Assembly: GCA_018881555.1 (NCBI GenBank)
Contig: JACAXG010000235.1
Location: forward strand, 354,035 to 418,034
DNA from: Amblyornis subalaris
Lineage: Eukaryota > Chordata > Aves > Passeriformes > Ptilonorhynchidae
Reading direction: 5' to 3'
Length of the DNA stretch: 64,000 bases
Numbering within the stretch: the stretch's first letter is position 1; every line of letters begins with the position of its first letter. Both the position numbers and the translations under genes were made by a program. Positions 1 through 14,800 of the stretch are shown here, piece after piece. The notes under the pieces are model-generated. The model ran no database searches. It worked only from the letters and a program-made list of their open reading frames with translations, and had not been told where the DNA came from.

Positions 1-3000
1 GAAACAAGACACAGAGCGCATCGGGATCAGGCCACAAAGACTCCAATAAAGGCAACAAGCACATAATAAAGCCCCATGACAACTGAGCCTTACAAAAGGC
101 TGTCCCTACAGAGTGATGTATGGCAGGAGTTTTCAGCACGGTGCTCCCTGCTTTATCCAGATCCAGTCAGCCCTGAAGCTGAGATGATTTCTGTGGTTTG
201 TTCTCATTTTCTCCCTCCTGGCAGTACTGCCCATGGGACAAGGGACAAACTGACAGACGCAAGCAGGCTCGGCAGGGACACTTCTATCCCAAACCTGCCC
301 CTCCTGGCCTGCTGTAAAGTCAGGGAAGATCTGAAAGGAGGAGCAAGGGGGAGGAAAGGAATGCTGGACACAAAAAAATGAGGGGGCAATAAAGATGACA
401 TGCTTGTGCTGTTTGAGGGAAGGCAGTCTGAATATGCAATGGGAGTGCAGCCTGAACCCCAACACCTGCTGGATGTAATGGACTCTGAAGTGTTGTTTCA
501 GAATTAATCAAGTCATTTAAAATCATAGCTGTAGTCTCCATTCACTACTCCTGTGCATAAACGCACTGATCCCGATACTCATCCATGTCGGGTGACTTGA
601 GCAATATATCACCATAATTGCCATTTTAGGGCTGCAAATTGGAGCTAAAATAACCAGATGCAAAAGAGATGGCCATATCATACTCTCAAGATGGATCTAC
701 AAAGTTCAAGGAGAGTTCAAGCATGGAAGAGGCAATAGAGAGGGGTCAAGTGTAAGGAGATTGTTCATGTTCAAGAGGAATTAACTTTACAAATATATTG
801 TTTCTGAGGTGGTAATTGTACCATCTTACAGCTATTCATACCTCATTGAATCTTTGCATTCTTCTCAGCCATTAGAGTGATTGTTCCTCATTGAAATAAA
901 TTTGATTTTGACAAAATATTCCGTTTTAAAACTGCAACTAATTTCCCCAAGATTTTCTGCTTTAAACACAATTCCTTCTGAAATCACACAGCCCAGAACC
1001 AGCTACGAGATCTTCAAACTACAGGCTGAGCATCCATGGCCATGGCAAAAGCACTGAGACTGCCAACTCATTCATTATCAGGGAGAGTAACAGAGCTCAG
1101 AGCCTGAGATCTCATGAAAAAGAGCCTTGAGAGTGTTGTTCTCACCCAAAAGAATACAGTGTGACTCTCGGCCCGGTCTGGAAGCTTTGAAGTATTCAAA
1201 CACTTCAGCTACCGTGGATTTTACGGTTACCAACACAGAAATGCCTTTTAGCAGACAAGGATAGTATTTCTCGTGTAACTCGACAAACAAAAGTTCACAT
1301 AAAGAGACAAGCCAGTTTTTCTCTGAAGAATTCAAGTGACAGACACAGAGCATCCAGGAAAAGACTGTAAGAGCAGGAACAAACTGTCCTGCTTCATTTG
1401 GCCGAGGCTTACAGCAAGCACACCCACCCTCAGAAAACAGCAGTCCCAAGCACCTCTGCAAACCAAAAGAAAAGGCATTTTAATCAGCCGCAGGGCAGGT
1501 ATCTATGGAAGCTTTAAGCCTCCCAGCAGCACCAGTTTAAGAAATTGCTTATCTGATACGCTTCGAGTCAGGTGAGCCCTTTAATTGTGTTTCTCTTCCC
1601 AGCTTTAAATTCCACCATTTAAAGTCTGATTTCAGCTTATTGCTGAACCACCTCCAGACCTAAGAATTACTGGCAGCATCTACTAAGTCACCGGCACAGT
1701 CAGAGGAAACACGCTTCCCATTGTTCCTGCAAGGCTGGCTAGGTCTCCCCTGCAAAGCTGTGATTCCAACGTGCTGCTGCTACACCTCCAGCAGACAAAG
1801 GGGCAGCTTCCAGCCCTGTAAATCAGCCCAGCACCATTGTGCAGGGAGAGCCGTGCTAATTCATCCTGCGAGGAGCCGGTGACCTGAGCCCTCCCCACAA
1901 TGGCAGTACAGAGAGCTAATGTGCTATGGGTTACTTGGTAATTCCTGCAGCATAATTGGCCAACATGGAAACGGTAGGAATGACTGAAGTTCATAACTAA
2001 TTGCAGCCATTACTGAGACAGCATTATTTATGATTAACTGCATGTAGTAGGCCTGATTCTGATTTCACTCACATCTCATTCCAGGCAGTTGTTTGACAGG
2101 TAGCTGGTGATGCTTCCCCTCTGGAAGAGGCTCACCGTCGTGGCTACAACTGTGTTTTCAGCATATCAATTCTACATCACGCTGAGAACATCAGGAAAGC
2201 AAGGTCTTTGGGGCTTGAACTCCAGGCTGAGTGGAAAGTCTGCATCTAACTTGTTCTTTGATTGCTCCACAGCAGAACTCTGCTAGCCCACTCCTGATGC
2301 TCCAGCCAGCCTGCTGACCTGTCTGCTCCTTTACTCCCGTGTTTATCTGGCTGTTGGGTCGGGTGGGACTTCTGTAGCCTCACTTGACAGGTTCAGCACT
2401 GGTAGTTACCCATGTTTCAAATTCTCACATGCTGCTTTGTATGGAATGGGAACAGAGAAGGCAGATTGCCTCAAGAAGCTTACATGGCATTTACAGTTCA
2501 AAATAAATGGCTTCCATTTCCCATTTTCTTCCACAGATCTGGTCTGGCTACTGAATCTCAGCAGGAGTTTTTGGGAACAGGCCTCCCTTGGAAGTCTGCT
2601 TTCAACTACGCGTGCTCAGCATAGAAATCCAGCTGGAGGGAAGGTGGCTCAGGGCAGCATTACTTGAGCACTGCCCTAAACAAGAACTCATACACAAACA
2701 TAAAAGTATGAGTATGCATGAAAATCAAGTCTCCCTAAAAGTGCCCCGGTTGGACACACTCATTACATTTGATGCAGCCAGGTCAGAGCCGGGAGTCCCT
2801 TGCACAGAATGAACAGTTCCATATCTTTATTTTACTGAGAGCCCTTGTCTAAAAACCATCATCTGCAAATTGTAATTTTTCTCCACCTGTCATAAAAACG
2901 AGCAATAGCGCAGCCCTCTCTCCCCCTCTCTTTTTCTTATTCAGGATATCAGGCAGATAAGAGTTATCAGTAAAGGTCATCCTCAATTTCTGTACAGAAA

Positions 3001-5900
3001 TGATCTGTCTCCGGTATGTAATAAACATTTATCCATGCCTTTATTAGCTATATTGGATCTGACAGTTCNGTTAAACCATTTTCTTTCATTTTGCTAGGTC
3101 ATGACGGTTAATGCTGCTAAAAAATCTCATCACTGCTTTTGATCACTGTATTGTCTTCCCGGCGCTAGCAGGATTTTGTAAAGGTAAGCACTGGCTGGAA
3201 TGACCTATTAAAGTTACAGCCCGTTGAGCTCCTGGCTTTTTTCTCCCCACAATAAAAAGCGAAGGAGTGCAAAGCATAAATTCTACTCTCGGGGTTATAT
3301 TTAGTTGGGCAGCTGACATTTAGGAGAGCAGCCACTTCAAGCCCACTTTGCATTGGTTTCGCTCCATCTTTTTCACATCCTCGAGTTTCTGAAATGGTGC
3401 TGGAAGCCACAGCACGGCAAATGAGCGCAATTAGTGTGACCAGGAGGTGATGTCCCAGTTAACCCCCACCATGCCAGCAGCGTGTTAAGCAGCTGCTCAG
3501 AAAGCAGTGGCTCAGCATAAAGCCAAAGGAAATATCAGAGAGCCTGAATATTCTGCTGAGCCTTCCCAGAACTAGGATCTGCAAAGGCAGCAACAGGAAT
3601 GCAACTACCTCACATGTACCTGGGCAAGGCTCATGGTCAATGCAACTCTGTCAGCCTCTGAAGAAAGTTCAGTGTGAGTTTAACCTGCTGTTCCATGCAG
3701 TGAGCAGAGGCCCCCTCAGCCTGCTGTCCTGCCAAGTACAGCAGCCAGAAACAACACGTTCGCAAGTATTCCTTGTGGTGGCTGGCAAGAGAAACCTGTT
3801 CTTGGAAGGAACCTGCACTGAGTTGTGAACAGCTTACACACAGTTACAAAGCCCAAAAGCCCGCTCCACTGAGGGCAGAACGGGGCAACATGGGGGTACC
3901 ACAGCCACAGTGACTCCACTGGAGCTACCTTCAACATCCATACCTAAAAAACTACCTTTTGCCTGCAGCCCTGTTTTCAGAGTGTACCAAGAGCTTGAGA
4001 TCAGTGGTATAAAAGGGCATATCATCTCTTTCTGAAAGCAATATATTGCTTTTCAATTTCCTCAAGCAGCCCCTTATTTGGCAGCAACTGCCCATGCTGT
4101 TCTGTTCTCTGCTCCAGCTGTACCCAGCTGTTGCCTCACCAACTTCCAAAGGAAAACAGGAATGGATTACTGCAGCAACTCACAAGAACAGCAGCAAAAT
4201 ATTTTCCCGGTCTCCATGACAACGGGCATATCAAAGAGACAAATCTTCTCGAGTGCTTCTCCCCATGCTCTCCACCTCCCTGTGTTCTGCCAGTCTGTGT
4301 TCCCCGCCGTTCGTGTGATATGTACCTGCAGCAGCAGAAANGTCCTACCTTCCTGATAAAAATGATTGGCAACCTTGTATACACAGGGGCTGGTGTCCCT
4401 GCTGCCAGAACCCTGGTCAGCCCCAGGGAAATGCAGGAATTCCCAGCCCCGGCTTTCCGCTTGCCAAAAATACCGCAACTTCCAACAAAGGAAGATGAAG
4501 GGTGTTAACCCTGCTGCCCCAGCTGGCTCAACCCAAACCTCGTTCCCGGTACCCACGTTCCAAGCGAGAGGCCTCCCTTGTTCCTCGCTGGCCACCCAGT
4601 GTAAGCAGCTCCCTGTGGTAATTCATGACCAGGTGCGACCAATGGCGAGGGCCTGGCAGCGGGGGCTGCTCAGACTCGATTATCCTTCTCTCCAGCCTGA
4701 GCTGGAAGTGCAGACAATAGACACACAGCCCCAGAGATGCACTCTGACCCTGATGCTTCAGACCACCAGGCTGCTAAACAAGGGGCAGGACCCCTGCGGT
4801 CATGGGAATCTCCAGCGTGTGTTTAAAATTACCACTAGCTTGGCCTAAGCTCTAACACTTTGAGGTGTACCACTCTGGACACATGCAGACAGACACATGA
4901 GCATAAAGTGAGGAAGAGAGAATGCCTCAGAACAGCTTTTGGATGAGCAGCCACTGCCTGTGATTTTTCGTGTACAGGTTTAGTTTAGCTGATGAACAAA
5001 AATTTACTACTGAGCACTTTCATACTATAAACAGCCAAGTCTGTCCTTTTCGAGCACAGCAGTTTAGGCCCAGAGCTCTGTTTCCTGTGTTCTGCTTAAA
5101 CACAGTAAAGTGGTTTCTGTTGGCTGGAAGCAACTCACGTGCTCCAGAGAATTCACCCTCGGCAGCCAGCTCTGCCAGGCTCAGCTCACCCTGTACAGCT
5201 CCTCCTCTGCACATCCCAACAGGACTCAGAGGGGATTACAGAATGACCGGTTTTGAAGGGCCAGTCTTCCAGAAGATGGAAGTCCTGAGTTCTCTATGAA
5301 CCAGCAAATTTGTGCAAAGAAATGAGAACACCTAATGGACCAATTTGCTAAGTTATTTGTCTTTACAATGAGACATACAACATATCCTGCTATATGCTGA
5401 TGGATTGGCAAACAAACACAGTGCTAAAAAATAAAATCCATATCCGGATAATGCAGCTGGTCGTTAGTGATTACAGTATGTGACACTTCAAATCCACCGA
5501 GTTGACACTGAGCTGATCTGCCTTCCCCAGTTTCTGCTGAGCAGGTTGGCAAAGAAGGAAAACAGTTGATCTACTAACATGTTTAACACAACCTTGAAAT
5601 AAATTACATCCAAAAGCCAGAAGCCTGCCCCAGTTTAGTAGTTAAATCATTTAATTGCTAGGACAAAAAAATAAAAACATAACCCCCAATCCTGCCCTGA
5701 AGTCATTACCAGCATGATCTTCTATTTGAAGTCTTGCAAAACGCTCAAGGAATGGCCCTCGTGATTTGGCCAAAGCAAACCAGGCACTCAGCAGCTCTAC
5801 ACCGGCCAGAGGAAATGGAGATCCCAGTATGAGAAGATTAAATTATTATGGCTTTTGCATCAGGGGGCACAACTGTGAGTGGCCCCCTTCCTCTGCTGAC
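1..5900. other. Intergenic, no gene found
   Basis: All open frames are short and lack splice context or recognisable protein. Two stretches look like constrained non-coding sequence: about 1900-2110 (TAATTGCAG, ATTATTTATGATTAACTGC) and about 2820-3430 (GGTCATGACGGTTAATGCTG region, unusually free of CpG decay and repeats). Single Ns are at 3069 and 4341. Confidence 0.6.
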
Positions 5901-8900
5901 CAGGCTGTGCTCCTCCCTGCCGTGAGCACTCATTGTCATACCTAATATTGGCAGGCTTTGATAATAATAACATTGTCAAGATAATAGCGGGGAAGTTTCA
6001 GTAGAAACTCCATATTCAAGAGCCAGCTGCGCACAGCCCCACTTGCTTTTTCTAAGATACCTTCAAAAAGCAAAATTCAGACTTGCTTCTCAGAAAAAAA
6101 GAATAAATTATTCCTGTCTCCAAAAGTAGAAGAAAGGAAAGAATGTTATTGCACAAGAGAGGAATGAAGACCATTTCCTGGAGATAATTATTATTATATG
6201 AGTTTAAATTTCTTTTTGTTTGCAAAGGCATTTTGGTCACTGGAAGCAAATAACACTGCAAACAGAGGAGCAGGCCTTAAATCAGAAAATAATTACCTTT
6301 GTGAGCTTTATCGATTGCACCAATTAAGCTGGAGTGTTTGGGAGCTTTTCTCCCTCATCCACCTTCTTGCATGACATAACCATTCAACAGCTCCAGCGAG
6401 GTGGGACATAATGTAATTTTTGACAAGAATGGTACTATTGTTGAAGTCCAAAAAATCCGTATTTCTTAGGGTTTTGGCAAAGTCGCTCCTTTGTCCGCAC
6501 AAAATAATGTCTTAACAAATGAAAGGAAAAATAAAGTGTCTGTTCCCTCTCCCCTTCGCCCTTTCCACCTCTTTCAGACTGTGTCATCCCGAGTCACCCA
6601 GGCCGAGGGGCTGCAGAACTCTCGTGAAAAAGCCCAGCAAGGTGAATGTCATGGGCCGAGCTCTCAGGGGACTGGAAGCCCACCCTCTCCTGCACTGAGG
6701 AGAGCAGCCCAGCAGCCCACAGCTGCTGAAGGGCTGAGCTACGGCAGTCAGGCAGTTCTCACCTGCCTCTTCTGTGCTTTTTGCTCACCTTGGCCTTGTT
6801 CCACACCTTAAGTAGTTTTCTTTTTAAAGTCATCTGAATCCAAGTACTTTTACCAGTGCCTTATACTCCTCTCCAAATCAGCTGAGACATAAAAATCAGA
6901 CAGTTGCTTCTAGATTCAGGAACTCTTGGTCAATGGCTGAGCTGTGGTGGTTTGTAACCTCAGTCCCAAGGCCCTTGTCACCGAGAGAGAGAGAGACGGG
7001 ATCAGAGCTAAAGCCACCTCAAGCAAAGCCATCCTTCACTCTCCCTTGATGACACCTGTGCAATTCTAACAGTATTTAGGTCTGTATATAGACCTTTAGC
7101 ATAACTCACAGAGTGCAAGTCATACAGCCCAAAAGGCAGGTGATGGAATCCCATGATGTTTTAGATAGTTTGTCCTGAGCAGGGTTTACATGTTTCTGGC
7201 CCTTGCAGGAGTCAGAAGCAGGTAGTGCAGGCACAGAAATCTACCTGTGTTTCCCAAGAAAATGGGGATATGTCTTTCACTGGCTGGTGTTCCGTAGAGT
7301 TGTTTATAGAGCACAAGTGACATGAGCGCAAATTACCAAGAGGTGAAATGCCTTCCCTGACTCTCATCTGCAGCGCATTGCTGTGTGAGCAGGAACCAGC
7401 ACAGAGGGTGCAGCACAGAACAAAAACCCACAGGACTGAGCTGGAGCCTCAGGCCAGAACCACAGGAAAGACATTTCTTGAAGGCGGGAGGCTACTGAGG
7501 GAATAACAATCTCTAAAAGACATCAACAGCAATGAGCAGACATGTTGGCTAACTGGATATTCCTAAGAGAAATAAATACTAAAATAAGAATGGCAAGTCC
7601 TACCCTTACTTCTGGTAGTACTGCCTTCTTCGGTGGGGTTCNAAAAGCAGCTCACGGTACTAATAATTCATCATTTCCTCCCATGGACCAATCCAGATCA
7701 TGGTGTCCCACCACCACCTCCCTATCAGGAGACAACTAAAAGACAACTAAACATTTATTAAATGCTTTCAAGTACACCCCATCATTCTAGGAGGGTAGAG
7801 GCAGAAATATCTGTATTGCATCATTATGTATATGTCTCAGCAGCACAGCCTCACTCCCCCAGAAGCACTAACTCTGGGCAAAGGGTTATCCGCATGCTCA
7901 CTTCTTTTGCCTTTGGCACTCCCATGCCTTGGACAGCCAGTCTCCTGAAGGAGGCCAAGGAAGAGGCTGCCTCCATCCCCACTTCTGGGAGCAGTACTCC
8001 CACCTCAAGTCAAGAGAGTGGAAAGAGCCTGAACTCCCTGACTTTATTTCCTTCCCTCTCTCGCCAGGCTCTGCTCCCATGTTTTAGCTCTGAATTTCTG
8101 CTCTGCCACTCACTTGCCCTTAAGGAGTAACAAGTGGACATCACAGTGCTTTTCAGAAGGAAAGGCATCAGCAGAGCATGAGGAAGAAATCCAAGGGATA
8201 GAAAGCAAGAAATAAACCCCAATGTCTTAGTCCAAAACATAGGAGTCCTTATACAGCACATAGGTTTTGAGGGCTTTCCTGGGTTTTTTCCGCACCTTGG
8301 ACAAGCAAGGAAGCAGACATTTTGCTGAGAGCTGCTGAGTGTGGAAGGGCAATGTCAGGATTCCTGCCCACAGCCCAAGTGTATCCCCAAGCTGGCTGCT
8401 CTCTCCTTTGGGAGGGGCACTGTGGGACAGGCAGGAGAGGGGGAAGGAGGGAGGCTTTTCTTTACACTTGTGCTGTGCTGAATGTGGACCATCTGTGCCC
8501 CCAGCTGGAGTGCTGGAGATGGTCTGGCACTTGAACCACACCATATTTACAGATCTAAACACAAATGGCTACTGCCTGATTGTTTCATGATTCATTAGTC
8601 AGACAAGCTCTCCTCTCCCGCCAGCACAGCTGTTACAGAGTAAACCTTTGTCACTTAATAGGCCTGATTATTACTTTCCATCAAAGGTATTGATCTGTGT
8701 CATCTCTACTTAAGGGAAAAGGGGAGAAGCGAAAAGGGGGCCAAAATGTGTCGGGAAAACAAGAAAGGGGGGGAAAAAATTCCAAAAGAATGACATTTGT
8801 CTGGTGAGCAGGGGCAGCGGTCAATGCGTTTCATCTCTCCTGGCTGTACTGTATTCATGTATTCATCTACTACGGTGCCGAGGTTACTCGTGGAGATGAA

Positions 8901-11740
8901 ACGTCTCACATGATGTGGCGCTCCTTGCGCCGCACCAGACTGCTGCAGTCACACAATATGGCCATGCATATAATTGGTCGGCCAAAGACACAAAGTGAAT
9001 TAACAAACAGTGTTTTTAAAAAAATAGAAATCAATTAAGACACACAGCAGAAGGTAAAAATACAGGTTCATCTCCAAATGGCATAAGATGAGCTGAAGAG
9101 ATTGATGGCAAGACTTGGGTGAGTGGCCCCAGGGTTGAGGCCTCGCCCACCCCGGTCGGGGGTGCTCCCCCAGTTTACACCAGTGGAGAAGCTGGCCCTT
9201 TTTGTTCAGCACACAGGCTCGGATAGGACGTGGCCTGTTACATCACTGCCACGCAGAGTGCTTCACTACAGCCTGAGAGCTCCTCGCTGCTCCACAGCCG
9301 CCTGCCAAGCTGCCATTGCCGCAATCCAGGGTTATTGTGGATTCACTCGCGCCGCTGGCGGGAGGAGGTTTGCACCAGCCAGCCTTGGAGTTTCATGGCC
9401 CCTCTGACTCCCAGCACTGCCACCAGCACCATTATGGCTTCCCTGCTGCACCCACTGTGCCAGCAACCGGGTGGGCAGTTCAGAGCCACAGATGTGGGAG
9501 CGGAGAGTGAGCAGGCTCTCCAGCAAAGAGTTTCACTCTTTACATTGTCCTTTCATTTAAGGGATCATCTCTCCCGAAGCCAATTCCCAAAGCCCTTGGC
9601 CAGTCCTATTTCAGGCCAGGTGAAGATGTGGGAGGTAGGGGACAGAAAAGGAGCCCCAGCAGAGACTGCCTGGCTTGCACCCACAGCAGCACAGCAGCGT
9701 CACAACTGGGATCACAGGGGAATAAAAGCAATAAATGTGCCTTCAGAACCAAACATGACATACAAAACCAGTGTACATGTTCTGAGTACTGTGCCCAGTT
9801 CTCTCTCCCAGTTCAGGAACAGTTTCAGGAGCAACTCCAAAATTACTGGTGCTCAGCTAGCCCAGAACATTTTCTTTCTGGGTGAAACCCACTCCCTTTG
9901 TTCCAGATCTCAGAAGCTGTAGGACAGGGCAAGGAATCATCTTGTAAATTCTCTTGACACAGAGAAGTCCAAGACCCAAACACATTCCTACACAGTACAG
10001 CAAGGCCTTTTCCTCTCCCAGTACCTCTCAGGAACAGTCTATAAAGACAAGGAGCTTGTCCTCAAACCAGAACTTGTGTTTGCCAAGCAAAGAGATCAGC
10101 AGGACATCACACCAGGGAAGACCAGTCGCTAAAAGCAAAGCACTGGTGAGAGAATGAAGGAGAAGGAGTGGGAACCCACCTCAGCTGAGCACGTGGTTTC
10201 ACCTGAGGTCAGCCTGCCTCGGGGCCATACCTGCCCGTGCAGCTGAGGGTTGCAGAGGGCAGTGACAGACACTGTCCCAGCATGTCACTGGACAGGGAGC
10301 CCACCCATGCTCTCGGGACAGGAGGATACAGGCATGTGTGCAGCTCTGACATGGAACATTCTCTTCCCCTTACAGTTTCCACCCAAAGCTCCAAAACAGA
10401 CCAAAATGCACATGACTAAACCCGTGCCCGTCAGGAAACCTGCTGTCTCCACCCCAGCATTTCCCCCAGCCCACCCAGATCCCATCATACCCCCTCAGTC
10501 CCGTATCCCGAGGCACACGCATTTTAGCCGCATAGAAAGAGAACTCAGAAGGCTGCAGCATGTGACATCAAGCAAGAGTTGTGGCACACACAATCCCTGG
10601 AAAGTGTTGCCTGGCAATCCTGCGTGAGCTGCGCTTCTCGCCAAGGGCCCGGCGCTGTCCCGGTGCCAGGAAATCAGCCGTTCAGCCAGCAGGCATGGCA
10701 GCAGCCATGGAGACGGCGGAGCAGAAGGGAGCCGTCAGACCCCAGACACACGCTTGTTCTTTCTCGTCCTGCGCTACAACAAGTATCAGGGGGCTGGCGG
10801 AGCAAGGAACCAGCGAGATGCTGGAAATCTTAGCTTAACCCATTTATCCTTCCAATGCATTCAACAAGAAAACTGCTTAGTCAGTGCATAAAGAGGGACC
10901 AAAACCAACAGACTGAGATGACACCTTAGAGCTCAGGTTATGAGCAAAACCCTTGCCACTTAAGAGCTATCTTCCCATGGCAAAAGGTGCCATTTTGTCA
11001 CTGAGGCATTAAGAAGGAGGCTGAGTAAAACCATGAGAAACAGGCTGTTGGGAACAATCCTGCAGCAAACAGGTCCTCGCCATTGTCAACGCTTCATTTC
11101 CTTCCCTTGGAGACCGTCTTCAATTCTGGTAGTTGGTGACCAGACTAGAGCAAGGAGCCAGCAAGGAAAGACACACCAAAAAAAGGCCAACAAACCAACA
11201 ACCCAACAAAAACCAACCAACCAAACCTCCAGTCAAGTAGCTCTTAAAACCTTAGCTTTCCAAAATCTGTCCTTTCCAGTGACTTGCTGAGANTACGGTT
11301 TTATTATTGATTTTTCTTCCTGACTGATCATCCTCACTGATGCAAATCAAGAGCAATCGTACATGAGCCCCACATCACACCTGCTGTCAGTGTAGCCCAG
11401 TAAGACCCTGAAGATACACCAGCATTACCAGCAACATCTCCTCAACTTCACAGCAAAACTAAAACAGCAACTTCTTCCCGGAATACATCACCGATTATAC
11501 CCCACCACCCAGCATTATGGATCCTCCTTCCTAAGTCCACAGGCACTGCTGGCTGGGGTGGATTTCCCACCGACTTCCAATACTGCTGTCTTCCCTTCCC
11601 CGATGTTTAAACAAACCCCTCGGACAGCCTTGGCAGGCACCAGGGGCCCAAGGCCTGATGACATGACCCACCTGCCATAAGCATGCCTCTGACTTGTCTG
11701 CAAGAGGCAGCAGCAACAGCTGGCCGAGTCCATCCCCAGA
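5901..11740. other. Intergenic, no gene found
   Basis: No coding exon is supported. About 5930-6510 and about 8580-9110 are candidate conserved non-coding blocks. The second contains ATCAAAGGTATTGATC (TCF-like ATCAAAG), CCATGCATATAATTGG and a purine-rich patch at 8709-8785. The longest frame (230 codons from 9230) resembles no protein. Confidence 0.6.
11168..11226. repeat. A/C-rich low-complexity tract
   Basis: Short, irregular CCAA and CAAA units. No transposon body is attached. Confidence 0.7.
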
Positions 11741-11870
11741 TTTTCCATATAAATATCTATGCTTCAGCTGGTATAAATTGCAGCAGGGCTTTGTCAGGTT
11801 CCCTCTGCGAACCTGGTGAAGTACTGCCCCTCGCAATTGAATTGTGTCATCAGCCCAGGACACCTTCCCT

Positions 11871-11891
11871 GGGAGGGGAGGGGGGAAAGGG
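11871..11891 (+). other. G-quadruplex-forming motif
   Basis: Four G-runs (3, 4, 6 and 3 G) separated by one, one and three A, which meets the usual G3+N1-7 definition on the plus strand. A purine-rich A/G tract follows to about 11910. Confidence 0.6.
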
Positions 11892-14800
11892 AAAAGAAAA
11901 AAGGGAAGCTTCAGGTCAAACGATTGATTACGGCTCTGAGTTACAGGGGGCTATTGATTTTTCATTAAACACCATGTACTGCTGTAAAGCAGAAAAAAAG
12001 TAATTCATTGATCCGAGCTGTGGGCCATGTTCACTTATTGGCTTCCTGCCACTTCCCATTATTCCCAGTTCTAAATGTATACTGAGGTCAGTTCATTCTC
12101 ATCATTGCCTCCTGTCACCAGAAATGTCTCTCAGTAACTATTAGTTTAATCACCCCTTTCTTACAATGGTAATGAGTGATAATATCCAGCATTATGGCAG
12201 ATTCACGAATATTATTCGATGTATTCCAGCACTGCATTCCACAATGCTCCAGTTAAGGGTCTGTCTGTGTTTCCATTACAAAGCCCCCAGGCCTTGGACT
12301 TTATAAATCACTCCTCAAAATTTGCTGCTGGCAGAAGGAAAAAGCAGAGGACATCTCGGTTCTGGAGAGAATATTGCTGGAACTGCACTCTGCAAAGTCT
12401 TTCTGGCCACAGTTAAGCTGCAGTGAATGGGATCTGGAAGGGAGAGAAAAAAAGGGGGAGAAAGAAGAGGAACTTGGCCAGCTCAAGCTGCTTTTTCCAG
12501 TGGATTAAAATGCCATCATTTCACAAACAGGATGATCTCGCTGTTCAGTTGGACAGCGATTCAGGGACAGGCACGCTCCTCCTACAGCTGACACACAGGC
12601 AGCACTGCCATCCTGTCTTGCTGAGAGTGACCCTGGAAATCTAAGAATGTCTGCTCTGAAGCCTTTTGCCTTGAGTTTGANAACCGGCACTCTCAGAGTG
12701 CAGCCAGTGCAGGGCCAAGGGCTGAAACCCTCAGAGTTTAGTAGCATCCACTCAGGTAAAACCTTGGCCTGGAAACAATGGCAGCTTTAGTAAACAGTTT
12801 GTATCTGATTCCAGATTCCAGCCCAGAGATTTAGGGGAAAACTGATCCAATTTGGGATTTACACCCACACCTAATGGAAGACTTGCTCTTTGCAGTGACA
12901 AGCATTCACAGAGATGCCCTAAAATGGACAGTAGGCTCTGAAGAGTTAATTTCAAAACTTTCAGCTGATGAAGATTTGCTGAGGTGAATGGTCATCAAGC
13001 AAGAGGAGGAAAAGTAGACATGGCAGGGTCCAAAACTGTGCTACGACAATAGAAGAGAAATGAGCAAACAGAAACTGCCTCTCAACTGCCTCCACCAGCA
13101 CAGAACCAGGGCTGAAATCTGTAACCGTGATCAAAAAGACTATTTTTATAAAAATACACAGATCATACTTTTTAAATATTACCTTTGTCACTAAGACAAA
13201 AAAAAAAAGAGGAAAAAATAAAATGAGTCGAAGAGAACAAGAAGCAAAATGAATTACCAAGTGGCCATGCATTTTAGGCTACTGTAGGACCTGCTACACT
13301 TTTTGACTTGATCTTAGTTTTCTAGAATTGAAAGACACATGGCAGGGGAAAATAGGGAAACAAAACAGAGGAATACTCAACCACAGCGTAGTGTTACACT
13401 AATTTGGTAGAATTACTGTCAGGTAGACTCTACTCCAGCACCCACACACTGCTGGCAGTGCCAATCATGACTCTCCTCCACCAGCATTTAGGGATGCTCC
13501 AGGGAGTCCAGGACCAAACTCTTACCAGGCTGGAAGAGCTTACAGAGAGCTGCTGTTACACACAGGCCAGGTTTGGCCTCTGTTGCTAAAACTTCAGCTG
13601 TGTGCTTTTGTCAGTTAGTCCGTAGGTGCCAGTGCCAGCCTCTCCATCAGCGCTGCATCCTCGCCACGGCCATCACCAACAGCCACTGCTGGTGTGGACA
13701 AAACAGCCGCAACAAGGAGCGTCCACTGTGCCACTGGGCCCAGGGAAGCAGCTCTCAGGGATAGAATCCACAGGGGCAGCCCAGGCAGGGAGAACAGGAC
13801 TGAGGACTGCCCCCTCACAAACTTCCTCCAGGAGNAAGGAACCCTGAGATGAACACTTGCACCAGACACCAGAGGGAGTTCTCTGTTTCAGCGGTGGTCT
13901 CCAGGCCCCCCCAGCCCTGCTGGAAAGCAAGTCCCAGTTCCAGGCGCAATAGCAATCACTCATTTGCTTCCCCACATTTTCTCGCATGAAGTGGCTTTTC
14001 CAATGTGTTCCAATACACTGCCTCCCCCTGAAGCCAACCTCCTGCCCAAGCTCTTCACAGTTTGTGGTGAAGGAGAGGGTGAAGCCTGCTAATTCCCNCT
14101 CCTGAGTCCAGAGCCTGTTCTTGAGAGGTCAAGTGGGGCTCGGAAGGGCCATCTGGACAGAAAAGGAACAGCAAATTCGTACCACGAAATTGCTTCTGTG
14201 CAATAGGGCTCTGTAGAGGGAGAGGGAAGGGTCCTACGCACAAGGCAGCAGATGTGGTGCCCTCTGTAAATGAATTGTAGCTAAGAAAAGAGCTAATGGG
14301 TGGGTTACAGGGTGTGGGAATAAGGTACAGGATGATGGCAGGGACAGCAGTGATCAGCCTGAAGGCATCAGGTGGCACCCAGAGGGAGCTCTACATTCTC
14401 AGAGGATGCTGCAGGGATAAAGGATACTTTTCTTACCAGGCACATGAACAAAAGAGCAGCTTCTCTATGTCAGGTAGTTATATGGCTCCTATTATCAGTA
14501 AGCACTTGGCAATCTCTGCTGTGTTTATCCTCACAACACCCAGATGAGGGACGGAAAAACAATCCTTGCAGATGGGAGCAGGTTTGCCTGGGTAGATCCT
14601 GAGTGTGGCAGGGAAAAGTATCAGCGAAGCCAAAGAGAGCACGACCCAGAGTGTCCCAGACACTTCAGCCTCAGGATATCACTTGGGAGTCAATGTGCAA
14701 ATACATCTGAGGATTTTGACCTACCTCAAGATCATACCAAGAGCCTACAGCAGGGCAGACTTACCTCCCATGCTCTCTGGGAAATGTTACTCTCATTCCT

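Noticed and set aside
9230..9922. Plus-strand open frame of 230 codons
   Set aside because: No recognisable domain, ordinary base composition and competing frames in the same interval.
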